The position numbers and the translations under genes were made by a program. Shown one piece after another: positions 7,579-15,830 of a DNA stretch of 41,013 nt (positions within the stretch are counted from its first letter, which is position 1; each line of letters starts with the position of its first letter). The notes beneath the pieces are model-generated. The model saw nothing but the letters and a program-made list of their open reading frames with translations, was not told the DNA's origin and ran no database searches. The DNA comes from JBCAWW01 sp039024315 (GTDB lineage Bacteria > Bacteroidota > Bacteroidia > J057), in the NCBI GenBank assembly GCA_039024315.1, contig JBCCQN010000056.1, positions 1-41,013 of the forward strand, given 5' to 3'.

Positions 7579-9843
7579 CTATTTGGATGCTTTTGACAAC
7601 AAATCTGCCATCTTAGTAACGAGTTGATCGACATTATCGGTATGAAAGCACATCGGTGGTTTAAATTTGACCACGTTGTGGAACGGTCCGTCGGTGCCAA
7701 GGAGGATGCCTTCTTCTTTGAGTTGTGCGACTAAATCTGCGGCTAGCTGAGGGTGCGGTTTTTTGCTTTGGCCGTCTGCGACGAACTCTAAGCCCCAAAA
7801 CAAGCCGCTGCCTCTGACATCTCCTAAGACGGGGTATTGAGCAGCCAGCTTTCGCATTTGCTCGCCAAAATAATCTCCCGTCTTTTGAGCTTCCGTCATT
7901 AAGTTTTCCTCCTCAATCACTTTGAGGACTTCGAGACCGATAGCACAAGAAACAGGATTCCCCCCAAAGGAACTAAAAAACTCCATACCATTTTCAAATG
8001 CCTCTACTACAGGAGCAGTAGTAACTACAGCGCCAATGGGATGACCGTTGCCCATGGGTTTGCCCAATATCACAATGTCTGGAATGACCCCTTGGCTTTC
8101 AAATCCCCAGAAGTGCGTGCCGAGGCGTCCAAAACCGGTTTGAACTTCATCAGCGATGCATAGTCCGCCTTTGGCTCGAATTAGCGCATAAATGCCTTGT
8201 AGGTAATCTGCGGGAATGGGAATCTGTCCGCCACAGCCGACTATAGATTCTGCAACAAAAGCTGCGGGGGCATCAAGGCGCTCCAGCATTTGCTCGCATT
8301 GCTTAAGATAATCCGCCACACTGCCCTGCGAACGGTACGTATCATACAGAGGTAACTCTTGCACGTGTTTAGGCGCACCCTGGCCGCCTTTGCCATTGTA
8401 TTTATAACTGCTGATATCTATGCCGATTTGGGTATTGCCATGATAGCCATGCTGCATGACGATCAACTGTTGCCTTTGCTGATAAGCTTGGGCCAATCGG
8501 ATGGCAAGGTCAGCGGCCGCACTGCCAGAGTTGACAAAATAGACGTAATTAAGGGGATCCGGGAATTTGGCGCTTAGGGCGGTGGCGTATTCGTTGAGTA
8601 GGGAATAAAGGTAGCGAGTATTGGTATTGAGCTTAGCCATTTGTTTTTGGCCGGCTTGCACTACGCGAGGATGACAATGCCCGAGATGGATGACATTATT
8701 ATAAGCATCCAAATAAGTTTGGCCGCGGCTATCATATAAATATTGCAAAGCTCCCCCTTCCAGTATGAGTGGGCTTGGGTAGCTAAGGCTCAAGGCTTGG
8801 CTAAGATGTTGCTGGCGTTCCTCTTGCATGAGAGAAGCGTTCGGCGAAGCCGGAACGCTAAACCCACAACTCAACTTGAGCTGGCGAATAAATTGATACG
8901 GATTGAGTTGAATCCAGCTCTCTAATAAATCCCAAGCGGGTGCTTCGCTGATGGCGATATAATCGTTTTCAGGATAAAGGTGGCGAGAGTAGGCCGACAT
9001 ACACACACTGGTGCAAAGCCGAGCCGCGATGAGGTAGTAAAGTACCTCGATTTCGCGTTCCTCGAGAGGAAAAACCTCATGATAGGCCTCACATACCCAA
9101 ATGACAGTCTGCAAAGGGTCATCGGTATGCATACAGGCATAGGCTAGTGCTACCGCTAACTCATGGATGGTAGCGGTATAGGCCATGTCGCCAAAATCAA
9201 TTAGCCCACTCACTTTGCCCTCTTGGGTGAGTACATTCCAGTCATTTGCATCATTGTGGATGAGACTCTTTCTCAAATGCGGCATCTGGGGGAGGATGTT
9301 TTGGCGATATTGATCAAAAAAGTAGGCAGCTATTCGTGTTCTTTTGACGTCTTTTATATGAGGTAAATGAATCTCAGTATCGAGACAGTATTGTAAGTCC
9401 CACTCAAACCTTCTGCGTTCAACCGCCGCAGGCCGAAGCGGGAGGAGCAATGAGTCAAGCTTGGCGAGAAATTGACCAAGGCTCTTTAACATTTTTTCGT
9501 CGTGAGCTACTTCTGCCGAAAAAGTCCCTGGAATGAAACTCAGCATGCGCGTCATATAGGATTGCTGATCCTCTTGATAAGTAAATAGCTGACTTCCTTG
9601 GCGATTGCTTTGCGGCACTGGCAGTAAACCAGGTTGATCGGCTTGCGTACTCAGGTATTGGAGGACGGCATTTTCGGCATGTAGAAAGTCGGCAGTCTCT
9701 TCGCTAGCATCTAGTTTGAGGACGTATTGGGCTTTGCCGTCAACTTTGAGCTTAAAATTAAGACTGCCATAGCCAGCCATTTGCTGAGCAGATGCATTGA
9801 GAGAAAAATATTGCTGGGCAATTTGCCTTGCTAGAGACTCCAT
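7579..9843 (-). CDS. Fused APH-type kinase and class III PLP enzyme (phospho-amino-alcohol phospho-lyase-like)
   Basis: A 754-residue two-domain enzyme. Residues ~1-320 are an aminoglycoside/choline-kinase-fold phosphotransferase with the catalytic HNDANDWN at 196-203 and the metal-binding DFG at 216-218. Residues ~345-754 are a class III aminotransferase-fold domain with NSGSAA (438-443), DEVQTGFGR (565-573) and the PLP lysine Lys595 in LGKPMGNGHP. Similar architectures, in some bacteria with an added peptidase domain, are known for the hydroxylysine kinase and AGXT2L (ethanolamine-phosphate or phosphohydroxylysine phospho-lyase) families. The likely chemistry is phosphorylation of a hydroxyl-amine followed by elimination of phosphate and ammonia. 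The substrate is inferred, not shown. A dispersed hairpin element encodes part of the linker (~328-340). Confidence 0.85.
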   Translation of the reverse strand: MESLARQIAQQYFSLNASAQQMAGYGSLNFKLKVDGKAQYVLKLDASEETADFLHAENAVLQYLSTQADQPGLLPVPQSNRQGSQLFTYQEDQQSYMTRMLSFIPGTFSAEVAHDEKMLKSLGQFLAKLDSLLLPLRPAAVERRRFEWDLQYCLDTEIHLPHIKDVKRTRIAAYFFDQYRQNILPQMPHLRKSLIHNDANDWNVLTQEGKVSGLIDFGDMAYTATIHELAVALAYACMHTDDPLQTVIWVCEAYHEVFPLEEREIEVLYYLIAARLCTSVCMSAYSRHLYPENDYIAISEAPAWDLLESWIQLNPYQFIRQLKLSCGFSVPASPNASLMQEERQQHLSQALSLSYPSPLILEGGALQYLYDSRGQTYLDAYNNVIHLGHCHPRVVQAGQKQMAKLNTNTRYLYSLLNEYATALSAKFPDPLNYVYFVNSGSAAADLAIRLAQAYQQRQQLIVMQHGYHGNTQIGIDISSYKYNGKGGQGAPKHVQELPLYDTYRSQGSVADYLKQCEQMLERLDAPAAFVAESIVGCGGQIPIPADYLQGIYALIRAKGGLCIADEVQTGFGRLGTHFWGFESQGVIPDIVILGKPMGNGHPIGAVVTTAPVVEAFENGMEFFSSFGGNPVSCAIGLEVLKVIEEENLMTEAQKTGDYFGEQMRKLAAQYPVLGDVRGSGLFWGLEFVADGQSKKPHPQLAADLVAQLKEEGILLGTDGPFHNVVKFKPPMCFHTDNVDQLVTKMADLLSKASK
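8835..8859 (-). repeat. Dispersed hairpin element with symmetric outer arms (CGGC-TTC-GCCG-AACGCT)
   Basis: Perfect copy. It is extended here to a near-palindrome, because AGCGTTC on one side pairs with GAACGCT on the other. It lies exactly in the linker between the kinase and PLP domains of the fused enzyme. Confidence 0.65.
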
Positions 9844-10150
9844 GGAGGGATTTTGGCCTCAAAAAACAAAATGATTAGGAAATTATTCCTAAAGATCGAA
9901 GGGAAAATGGGGAGATAGTTGTATAAAGATTACAGGCGTATTTTAGCAAGAATTAACGGAGGCAGTGATAGAGAGGGACTTAGCAGGGTATGAAATTAGA
10001 AGGAAGCTTGCAAATTTGTCTGTCTGAATGATGACATATTGTTTTTTTTATGCTTAAATTGTTGATTGATACAGATCGCAATCTGAGCGCATAGAGATAA
10101 ATTGCACTCATTTTTTCTGTCCTAACCTTAGAAATCTAACACTGTCACTT
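9844..10150. other. Divergent intergenic region with a short palindrome
   Basis: About 300 bp between the leftward kinase/phospho-lyase gene and the rightward Omp28-like gene. No open frame of note. It holds the palindrome TTAGGAA-atta-TTCCTAA at 9875-9892, 32-49 bp upstream of the fusion gene, a possible operator. A second small inverted repeat, CAGAT-cgca-ATCTG, lies at 10072-10085 on the Omp28 side. No convincing promoter could be chosen. Confidence 0.4.
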
Positions 10151-11812
10151 ATGCGAAATTTTACTCTCGCTTTGGTATTATGTCTTACCACTTCGCTGGC
10201 CTTTGCCCAGAGTAATGTGCCACGTCAGAAGGTAATTGTAGAAATTACTACTGGAACTTGGTGTGTATTTTGTCCGGGCTCTGCCTTAGGAGCGGATGAT
10301 CTACATGCAAACAACCATGAGGTCGGAATCATTGAAAATCACGATGGAGATGCTTTTGAAAACACTGCTTCTGCTTACCGTGTCAATGATTACTATTCCG
10401 TTACTTCCTTTCCGACCGCTCACTTTGATGGCCAAAATCCATCTGTAGGGGGCGATGCTACCAATACCCTTTATCCAGGGTATCTCAACAAGTTTAACAG
10501 TGCTTTTGCCGTCAATACTCCTCTTTCGATGGAGATTGATTTGGTAAATCCTACTGCTAATGATTACGAACTAGAAGTACGCGTAAGCCAGGTGGCTAGT
10601 GTTCCACCAGCGTCTAACTTGGTCCTACATGCTGTACTTACTGAGTCGCACCTACCAGCTAACTGGTTTGGTCTTAACGAATGTAACTTCGTTAGCCGCA
10701 TGATGCTTCCTGACCAGTTTGGTTTTCCATTGAACTTAAGTGTTGGTACTACTGACACGATCAGACACACGTTCCAGATTCCTGCGAGCTATGATCTAGG
10801 CAACTGTGAATTGGTTTGTTTTGTACAGGACGTAAGCTCTCAGGTAATCCACCAAGGTGAAGTCGCAGTAGTTGACCTTGCTTCTATCCCTGTTGAGGCG
10901 GGCTTGGTTTCGCTATTGACGCCTATTCAAGAGACTTATTGCGATGACAATATCGCGCCTGAGATCCAAGTTGCTAATAATGCGGGTCCAGCAATGACAG
11001 CACTTGATATCGAGTACTCTGTTAATGGTGGTACGCCAATGATGTTTAACTGGACGGGTTATGTTGAGACTGGCGATTCGGTAAATATCGCCCTACCTAG
11101 TATTGCTTTCAACCCATTATCTGTGGGTAACAATCTCGATATCAAATTGGTCGATCCAAACGGATTGAACGATCCTGATTTGACTAATAACGAGCTTAGC
11201 GCTGGTTGGAGTCGTCCTTCTTCTCCATCTGGTACCTACAATGTTGAGATCAAGCTAGATAACTACGGTTCTGAAATTACTTGGGCTGCTATTGACGGTT
11301 CTGGAACTGTGATCGCTTCTGGTGGTCCTTATGCAGACGGTTCTACTGCATTGATCCAAGAGTCATTTGACGTTACCAATGTGGGGGATTGTTATCGCTT
11401 TGAAATCAACGATAGCTGGGGCGATGGCCTTCAGTGGCAAAACCTCGGATACTTCCATGTTTACGATCCTTCCGGTGATGTACTGCTTGAATCTCTTGAT
11501 GGAGATTTTGGCGCTGGTGCAAACGTAAACTTTGAAGCTAGCTGGACTACTGCTCTTGAGCCGCAATTGGCTGAGGACGCTATGCAAGTATTCCCTAATC
11601 CAAACACGGGTCTTTTCTCAGTCCGTCTTACGGAACGCCCAACTGAAGCTGTCCAGTACTCAGTATATCAACTCAATGGCCAGCTCCTTTCTACTGTTGC
11701 TTCCTCTGCTCAGGAGCACCAGTTTGACCTTAGCGAGCAGCCTGCTGGTCTGTACTTAGTAAAAGTACGCACTGCGGAAGGGGTCCTTACCCAGAAGATT
11801 ACTAAATATTAA
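10151..11812 (+). CDS. Omp28-like secreted protein with a thioredoxin CxxC motif and T9SS sorting domain
   Basis: A 553-residue exported protein. The signal peptide is MRNFTLALVLCLTTSLAFAQ. It is followed by a thioredoxin-like segment TGTWCVFCPG, with Cys38 and Cys41 as a CxxC pair, and the helix that follows. The region to ~235 matches the Omp28 type of outer-membrane or secreted protein (FPTAHFDGQ, TESHLPANWFG, FVQDVSSQVIHQGEV). Further beta-sandwich segments follow (EYSVNGGTPMMFNWTG; YRFEINDSWGDGLQW). The last ~75 residues are a T9SS type A sorting domain starting FPNPNTG and ending TQKITKY. It should be surface-exposed or released. A redox role of the CxxC is plausible but unproven. A close paralogue lies at 12805-14463. 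Confidence 0.85.
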   Translation: MRNFTLALVLCLTTSLAFAQSNVPRQKVIVEITTGTWCVFCPGSALGADDLHANNHEVGIIENHDGDAFENTASAYRVNDYYSVTSFPTAHFDGQNPSVGGDATNTLYPGYLNKFNSAFAVNTPLSMEIDLVNPTANDYELEVRVSQVASVPPASNLVLHAVLTESHLPANWFGLNECNFVSRMMLPDQFGFPLNLSVGTTDTIRHTFQIPASYDLGNCELVCFVQDVSSQVIHQGEVAVVDLASIPVEAGLVSLLTPIQETYCDDNIAPEIQVANNAGPAMTALDIEYSVNGGTPMMFNWTGYVETGDSVNIALPSIAFNPLSVGNNLDIKLVDPNGLNDPDLTNNELSAGWSRPSSPSGTYNVEIKLDNYGSEITWAAIDGSGTVIASGGPYADGSTALIQESFDVTNVGDCYRFEINDSWGDGLQWQNLGYFHVYDPSGDVLLESLDGDFGAGANVNFEASWTTALEPQLAEDAMQVFPNPNTGLFSVRLTERPTEAVQYSVYQLNGQLLSTVASSAQEHQFDLSEQPAGLYLVKVRTAEGVLTQKITKY

Positions 11813-11839
11813 TTTATAGATGAAACCTAAAGTGATGCC

Positions 11840-11865
11840 CAGCGGCAGATTTATTTCTGCCGCTG
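11840..11865. terminator. Perfect 10-bp hairpin after the first Omp28-like gene
   Basis: Arms CAGCGGCAGA (11840-11849) and TCTGCCGCTG (11856-11865) pair perfectly around a six-base loop, 27 bp after the stop codon. Only a weak T-run follows, so it may be a terminator, an RNA-stabilising hairpin, or an attenuator ahead of the next gene 24 bp on. Confidence 0.5.
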
Positions 11866-11889
11866 ACATCCTTTACAGTAGTAATTAAA

Positions 11890-12582
11890 ATGATGAAGTC
11901 CTTGAAAAAAAGCTTTACACTCCTACTCTGTGCACTGCCATTTTTTGCCTTTGGGCAAGATTATACTTTTGCTTTTGGCGCTGACTCACTTGTTTTTGCT
12001 AATGCTGGTGATTTTATCATTGCCGATGGTAAGGTCAAAAACTTGCTCAGCGAAACCCGAAATTATACGTGGACACTTGATAGTGTAGATGCTCCAGATG
12101 ATTGGTCGTTTTACATTTGCGACAAAAATGTTTGCTACACACCTGCTACTACGCAGGAGCATTTTTTCCTTGATGCTTCGGAAGAAGGGATTTTTAAGTT
12201 AAACGTGGTTACCGGAACTGCCGCTATGGCTACCGCTTATATGACCATCTTCATGCAAGAGGATTCTACTCAGATTATCCACCAAGAGGTACAAATCAAT
12301 ACCTTGTTGAGTGATATAGATCCTCTATTAGAGGCAGGAGTGAGTATGGCCCAAAATGCTCCCAACCCTACTTCTGGGGCTACTGTAGTAGCTGTTGACC
12401 TGAAAGGAAGAATAGGCGAAATACGCGTGGCTGACCTCACGGGTCGTAGCGTACAAATCGTTCCACTAAGTGGTACTACAAAAGAAATAGAAATCGCTAA
12501 CGAACTGCCTGCTGGGGTTTACTTCTATACTCTTTGGATGGAAGGAAGACCGATTATCAGCCGCAAGATGCAAGTCCAGTAA
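11890..12582 (+). CDS. Small secreted protein with T9SS sorting domain
   Basis: A 230-residue protein. The ATG at 11890 opens a signal peptide (residues ~1-22, ending FFAFGQ). The middle ~120 residues form a beta-rich domain with a Cys pair (FYICDKNVCYTP) and no known catalytic motif. It resembles the immunoglobulin-like domains that precede sorting signals. The last ~75 residues are a type A sorting domain (NAPNPTSGATVVAVDL, IRVADLTGRSV, ELPAGVYFYTLWMEG, RKMQVQ). It is flanked on both sides by the Omp28-like paralogues, suggesting a shared function or co-regulation, but terminator-like hairpins before and after it argue against a simple three-gene transcript. Confidence 0.8.
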   Translation: MMKSLKKSFTLLLCALPFFAFGQDYTFAFGADSLVFANAGDFIIADGKVKNLLSETRNYTWTLDSVDAPDDWSFYICDKNVCYTPATTQEHFFLDASEEGIFKLNVVTGTAAMATAYMTIFMQEDSTQIIHQEVQINTLLSDIDPLLEAGVSMAQNAPNPTSGATVVAVDLKGRIGEIRVADLTGRSVQIVPLSGTTKEIEIANELPAGVYFYTLWMEGRPIISRKMQVQ

Positions 12583-12598
12583 GCGAATAATTACATGC

Positions 12599-12649
12599 AC
12601 AGCTTAATGGCTCAAAAAGTATCTCTTTGAGAGCCGTAAGCTGTGTTTT
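12599..12649 (+). terminator. Terminator-like long hairpin
   Basis: Left arm 12599-12613 and right arm 12631-12644 pair over about 13 bp with one small bulge, with additional TCAAA/TTTGA pairing inside. A short run, GTTTTG, follows. It lies 16 bp after the stop of the small T9SS protein gene. Confidence 0.55.
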
Positions 12650-12804
12650 GCTATCTGGATAGTTCGTTATCTTTTTTAACAACTACTCTTAAGAATATCT
12701 GAACTTTTCATTTTCTTGGGAAACAATCGGGTTCACTCGGGCTCCTAATTTAAGATTACACACCTAGTTATCTTTTTATCAAAACACTCTACTTATTCTT
12801 ATCT

Positions 12805-14463
12805 ATGAAAAGACTTACCTTACTAAGCTTACTCTGCTTCTTTATTGCTTCTGCCTGGGCCCAAACGCCTAGAAACAAAGTAGTATTAGAAGTAATGACC
12901 GGTACATGGTGTGTATTTTGCCCAGGCTGGGCATTAGCAGCCGATGACTTTCATCTAAATGGCGATGATGTCGCAATCATAGAATATCATGTTGGTGATG
13001 CTTATGAGACAAACACCGCAATTGCCAGGGATGGATATTACAATGCCACAGGCTATCCTACTGCCGTTTTTGATGGGACTGACCAAAGTGCTGGTGGACA
13101 CGCTTCTTTAAGCGTCTACAACCAAGAGTACAATCGCTACAATAGCGCTATTGGCGTTGGATCTCCGATTGATCTGGATATGAACTGGTCGTATGACTCT
13201 ACGACTCAATCCTTCACCGTAAATGCGATGATGGAGCAAGTGAGCTCCCTACCAGCTGGCGCAAATCCAGTCCTACATCTTGTGATCACCGAATCTCACA
13301 TCCCTGCAAACTGGTTTGGATTGACAGAAATAAACTTTGTCGAAAAAGCCATGCTGCCAAATGAAAATGGTACGGCGCTCTCTTTACAGATGGGCATGAA
13401 AGATACGATCTCCTATACTTTCAGTGTGCCAGCAGGAGCTGATCGTCAGAATGTGGAGGTAGTTGCTTTTATTCAAGATCCTGCTTCAAAAGTTGTTTAC
13501 AATGGCGCCGTAGAAAGCCTTGAAGGGCCTACAACTACCTATGATGCTGCTATCTTAGAGTTTGAAACTATGATTGGGGCAAGACTATGCAAAGATGATC
13601 CGCTTGCCCCCGAAGTTTTGATCGAAAATAATGGTGCTGCGGTATTAACAAGCCTCGATATCAACTATACGGTCAACAATGAGGCGGTGCAAACCATTAA
13701 CTGGACCGGATCTTTGGAGTATGGTCAATCAGAGGTGGTGAGTATTCCTACTCTTTCTTTTACTCAGTTGACTACTGCCAATGAGCTCAAGGTATTTGTT
13801 TCCAATCCAAATGGTAACCAAGACCAAGAGAGTACCAATGACTTGATCACGGCTACCTTTGATTACCCTACTCACAATCCTGGTCAATTTCAGCTTGTGA
13901 TCACCCCAGACTTAAAAGGTAGTGAAATCACTTGGGAAATGATCAACGAAAAAGATGGTACCGTAGTCGCGGCCGGCGGGCCATATAGTGATGGTAGTAC
14001 TAGTTTGATCGTTCAGCAGTTTTCAGTTGGTAGCAACACTGGTTGCTATACTTTCAATATGAAAGACGCTGGTGGCAATGGTATGTTAGAGTTTTCTACC
14101 GGTAACTACCAACTTCGCGACAGTAAAGGTAATATCGTTGCGATCTCTGCTGATGGAGACTTTGGCGCCTTAGATCAGAGCCAATTTACCATAGAGTTTG
14201 CAACTGCTGTTGAGCCTTTGGCAGAAGGATTGGTGAAGGTATTTCCAAACCCAACCAGCTCACTACTCAATGTAGAGATGCCAGAGTTGAGCGCTCAAAA
14301 TGTAGCCCTCAAACTTTATCAATTAAACGGTATGCTCGTTTCCGAAGCTAATACCCAGAGCGGCCAGCATCAGTTTGACCTGAGCGAGCAGCCGGCCGGT
14401 ATTTATATGCTAAAAGTACAGACTGCCGAGGGCGTTTTCGTCCAAAAAGTTACCAAGCAATAG
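12805..14463 (+). CDS. Omp28-like secreted protein with a thioredoxin CxxC motif and T9SS sorting domain (second paralogue)
   Basis: A 552-residue paralogue of the protein at 10151. The signal peptide is MKRLTLLSLLCFFIASAWAQ. Cys36 and Cys39 lie in TGTWCVFCPG. Omp28-type segments are kept (GYPTAVFDGT, TESHIPANWFG, AFIQDPASKVVYNGAV), as is the sorting domain starting FPNPTSS and ending FVQKVTKQ. The two proteins share the HQFDLSEQPAG block near the end. The same length and domain order point to gene duplication around the 11890 gene. The CxxC pair, kept in both copies, suggests a disulphide or redox function at the cell surface, which is inference. A strong terminator follows. Confidence 0.85.
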   Translation: MKRLTLLSLLCFFIASAWAQTPRNKVVLEVMTGTWCVFCPGWALAADDFHLNGDDVAIIEYHVGDAYETNTAIARDGYYNATGYPTAVFDGTDQSAGGHASLSVYNQEYNRYNSAIGVGSPIDLDMNWSYDSTTQSFTVNAMMEQVSSLPAGANPVLHLVITESHIPANWFGLTEINFVEKAMLPNENGTALSLQMGMKDTISYTFSVPAGADRQNVEVVAFIQDPASKVVYNGAVESLEGPTTTYDAAILEFETMIGARLCKDDPLAPEVLIENNGAAVLTSLDINYTVNNEAVQTINWTGSLEYGQSEVVSIPTLSFTQLTTANELKVFVSNPNGNQDQESTNDLITATFDYPTHNPGQFQLVITPDLKGSEITWEMINEKDGTVVAAGGPYSDGSTSLIVQQFSVGSNTGCYTFNMKDAGGNGMLEFSTGNYQLRDSKGNIVAISADGDFGALDQSQFTIEFATAVEPLAEGLVKVFPNPTSSLLNVEMPELSAQNVALKLYQLNGMLVSEANTQSGQHQFDLSEQPAGIYMLKVQTAEGVFVQKVTKQ

Positions 14464-14478
14464 GTACAATAGTTCAAT

Positions 14479-14520
14479 AAAAAAAGATCGCAGTGGGCTT
14501 CGTGCTTACTGCGATTTTTT
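14479..14520 (+). terminator. Rho-independent terminator
   Basis: Stem ATCGCAGT (14487-14494) with ACTGCGAT (14508-14515), a 13-base loop, an A-run before and six T after. It ends the transcript of the second Omp28-like gene. Confidence 0.85.
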
Positions 14521-14535
14521 AGTACGAAGCAGAAG

Positions 14536-14635
14536 GTAGTAAGTACTTAGAAAATAGTACTTAGTATCAAGACCTAGGCAAATTGGACTATATGGTTCAG
14601 GGAGACCCTTTTTCTCTACACTAAATACTTTCTAC
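14536..14635. repeat. ~100-bp intergenic repeat, copy 1
   Basis: It begins GTAGTAAGTACTTAG and ends in ACTAAATACTTTCTAC, which is the imperfect reverse complement of the start (about 13 of 16 positions). The interior has AAATTGG, CTATATGGTT and a pyrimidine-rich TTTTTCT block shared with the other copies. No coding potential. It stands directly before a second copy. See 14639-14730 and 30592-30690. Confidence 0.7.
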
Positions 14636-14638
14636 TCT

Positions 14639-14730
14639 GTACTTAGAAAGTAGTACTCAGACTAGGGAAATTGGCTTATATGGTTCGTCAGGATCACTTT
14701 TCTTTGTACTTAATACTTTACTCTTTCTAC
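14639..14730. repeat. ~100-bp intergenic repeat, copy 2 (tandem)
   Basis: Starts GTACTTAGAAAGTAGTACT and keeps the interior GACTAGG, AAATTGG, TATATGGTT and the TTTGTACTTAATACTTT end. It is a few bases shorter than copy 1 and sits 20 bp from the stop of the leftward PLP enzyme gene. Confidence 0.65.
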
Positions 14731-14750
14731 TTATTCTCCTTGATGCTCAG

Positions 14751-15746
14751 CTAAAATTTAAACCCCATCAGGCCTGTTCCGCCGCCATTGTGGATGATGA
14801 GGGTACTGCCTTGCAGAACGCTTTGCTCGAGCAATTTTTCGCAGCTGTAAAGGAGTTTAGCCGTGTAGATCGGATCACAAAGTACTCCCTCACTTTGGGC
14901 GTATCGTCTTACAGCTTTGCGTATAGTTGCGTTTACACTACCGTAGGCGGCCGCTGTCGCGGAACGATAAACTCTGTAGGCAGGCATTGAGGGAAGCGCC
15001 CCGCCTTTGAGATAGGGGGCCAGCCACATTTGAGCCTTTTTCATTACCTCCGTAAAGCTCTTTGGAGTTCCCACCGTCAAAATCACGTGAATTTGGGATG
15101 ATCGTTTTCTCCAAGCGTTGAGCCAAATCAAGATGGCCGCGGTCAATCCAGTCCCCGCATCTATACAAATATGATCAAAGGCTTTGCCGAGAGCAGCTTC
15201 ATTACGCTCGATGTCCATCAATAGTGTGGCTAAACCTGGAACTGCAGCCTCACAAAAGCCTCCTTCTGGTACGACAAAATACTTGCCCTTTAGACGGGCT
15301 AAGGTCTCCTCTGCAATAGTTAGCGCGCTCGGCCATGCTTCATTTTCAAGCCAGCAGATTTCATCCTCCTTCGCTAAGAGATCTAGCAAAAGTGCATTGC
15401 CTCCTAAAGCGGGAGAATGGGAGGCCTTCAAAAATAAATGAGGCTGCATAGCTGATTCTCGTACCCACTGCAATAGACTGACCACATGATTGGAGCGTGG
15501 CCCCCCGATTATCCCAATATTTTGATACCCTCCCTTGGTCAGAAATGCGAGCAAGGAAGCAATCTTCCGTTTTTTGCTACCAGTAGTGCCAAAACCACTT
15601 TCGTCCTCGCGCTTGAGATAAACGTTCTGCGAAGCAGTCCCAAAACTTTGGAGCAAATGAATCCGACTTTGATACAACAAATCTTGCTTGCAAACCGCCA
15701 AAAATGACGCCCAAACCCTGCTATGCTCATCTAAGTCTATACGCAT
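14751..15746 (-). CDS. ACC deaminase / D-cysteine desulfhydrase family PLP enzyme
   Basis: A 331-residue fold-type II PLP enzyme, the usual length of the family. The PLP lysine lies in TTGSKKRK (residues ~53-60), the SNH motif in IGGPRSNHV, the glycine loop in IDAGTGLTAAI, and a C-terminal IIHNGGGTGLMGF binds the cofactor phosphate. Family members open 1-aminocyclopropane-1-carboxylate or break D-cysteine to pyruvate, ammonia and sulfide. Which one applies cannot be settled here, and many Bacteroidota members are of unknown specificity. A dispersed hairpin element encodes TASQNV near residue 40. The gene stands alone, with repeats downstream and the divergent GlmM gene 84 bp away. Confidence 0.85.
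   Translation of the reverse strand: MRIDLDEHSRVWASFLAVCKQDLLYQSRIHLLQSFGTASQNVYLKREDESGFGTTGSKKRKIASLLAFLTKGGYQNIGIIGGPRSNHVVSLLQWVRESAMQPHLFLKASHSPALGGNALLLDLLAKEDEICWLENEAWPSALTIAEETLARLKGKYFVVPEGGFCEAAVPGLATLLMDIERNEAALGKAFDHICIDAGTGLTAAILIWLNAWRKRSSQIHVILTVGTPKSFTEVMKKAQMWLAPYLKGGALPSMPAYRVYRSATAAAYGSVNATIRKAVRRYAQSEGVLCDPIYTAKLLYSCEKLLEQSVLQGSTLIIHNGGGTGLMGFKF
15619..15637 (-). repeat. Dispersed hairpin element (CTGC-TTC-GCAG-AACGTT)
   Basis: Perfect copy in sense orientation inside the PLP enzyme gene, just before the conserved YLKRED segment. Stem and loop are identical to the intergenic copy at 5493. Confidence 0.6.
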
Positions 15747-15801
15747 GTTTTCAAATTAGTTAAATGCGATAAATGAATTATAGTGAATGTATTTTTTTCT
15801 A

Positions 15802-15809
15802 TATCTTTG
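15802..15809 (+). promoter_or_regulatory. TAnnTTTG promoter element upstream of the GlmM-type gene
   Basis: TATCTTTG matches the Bacteroidota -7 consensus TAnnTTTG at all fixed positions and lies 21 bp before the ATG at 15831. No good -33 TTG was found at normal spacing. Its position rules against the longer start at 15783, which would lie upstream of transcription. Confidence 0.45.
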
Positions 15810-15830
15810 TGGCTCCATTATTTGCAATAT

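Noticed and set aside
12769..12776. TATCTTTT as promoter of the second Omp28-like gene
   Set aside because: Seven of eight bases match the Bacteroidota element but no -33 TTG is present, and the A/T-rich leader makes chance matches likely.
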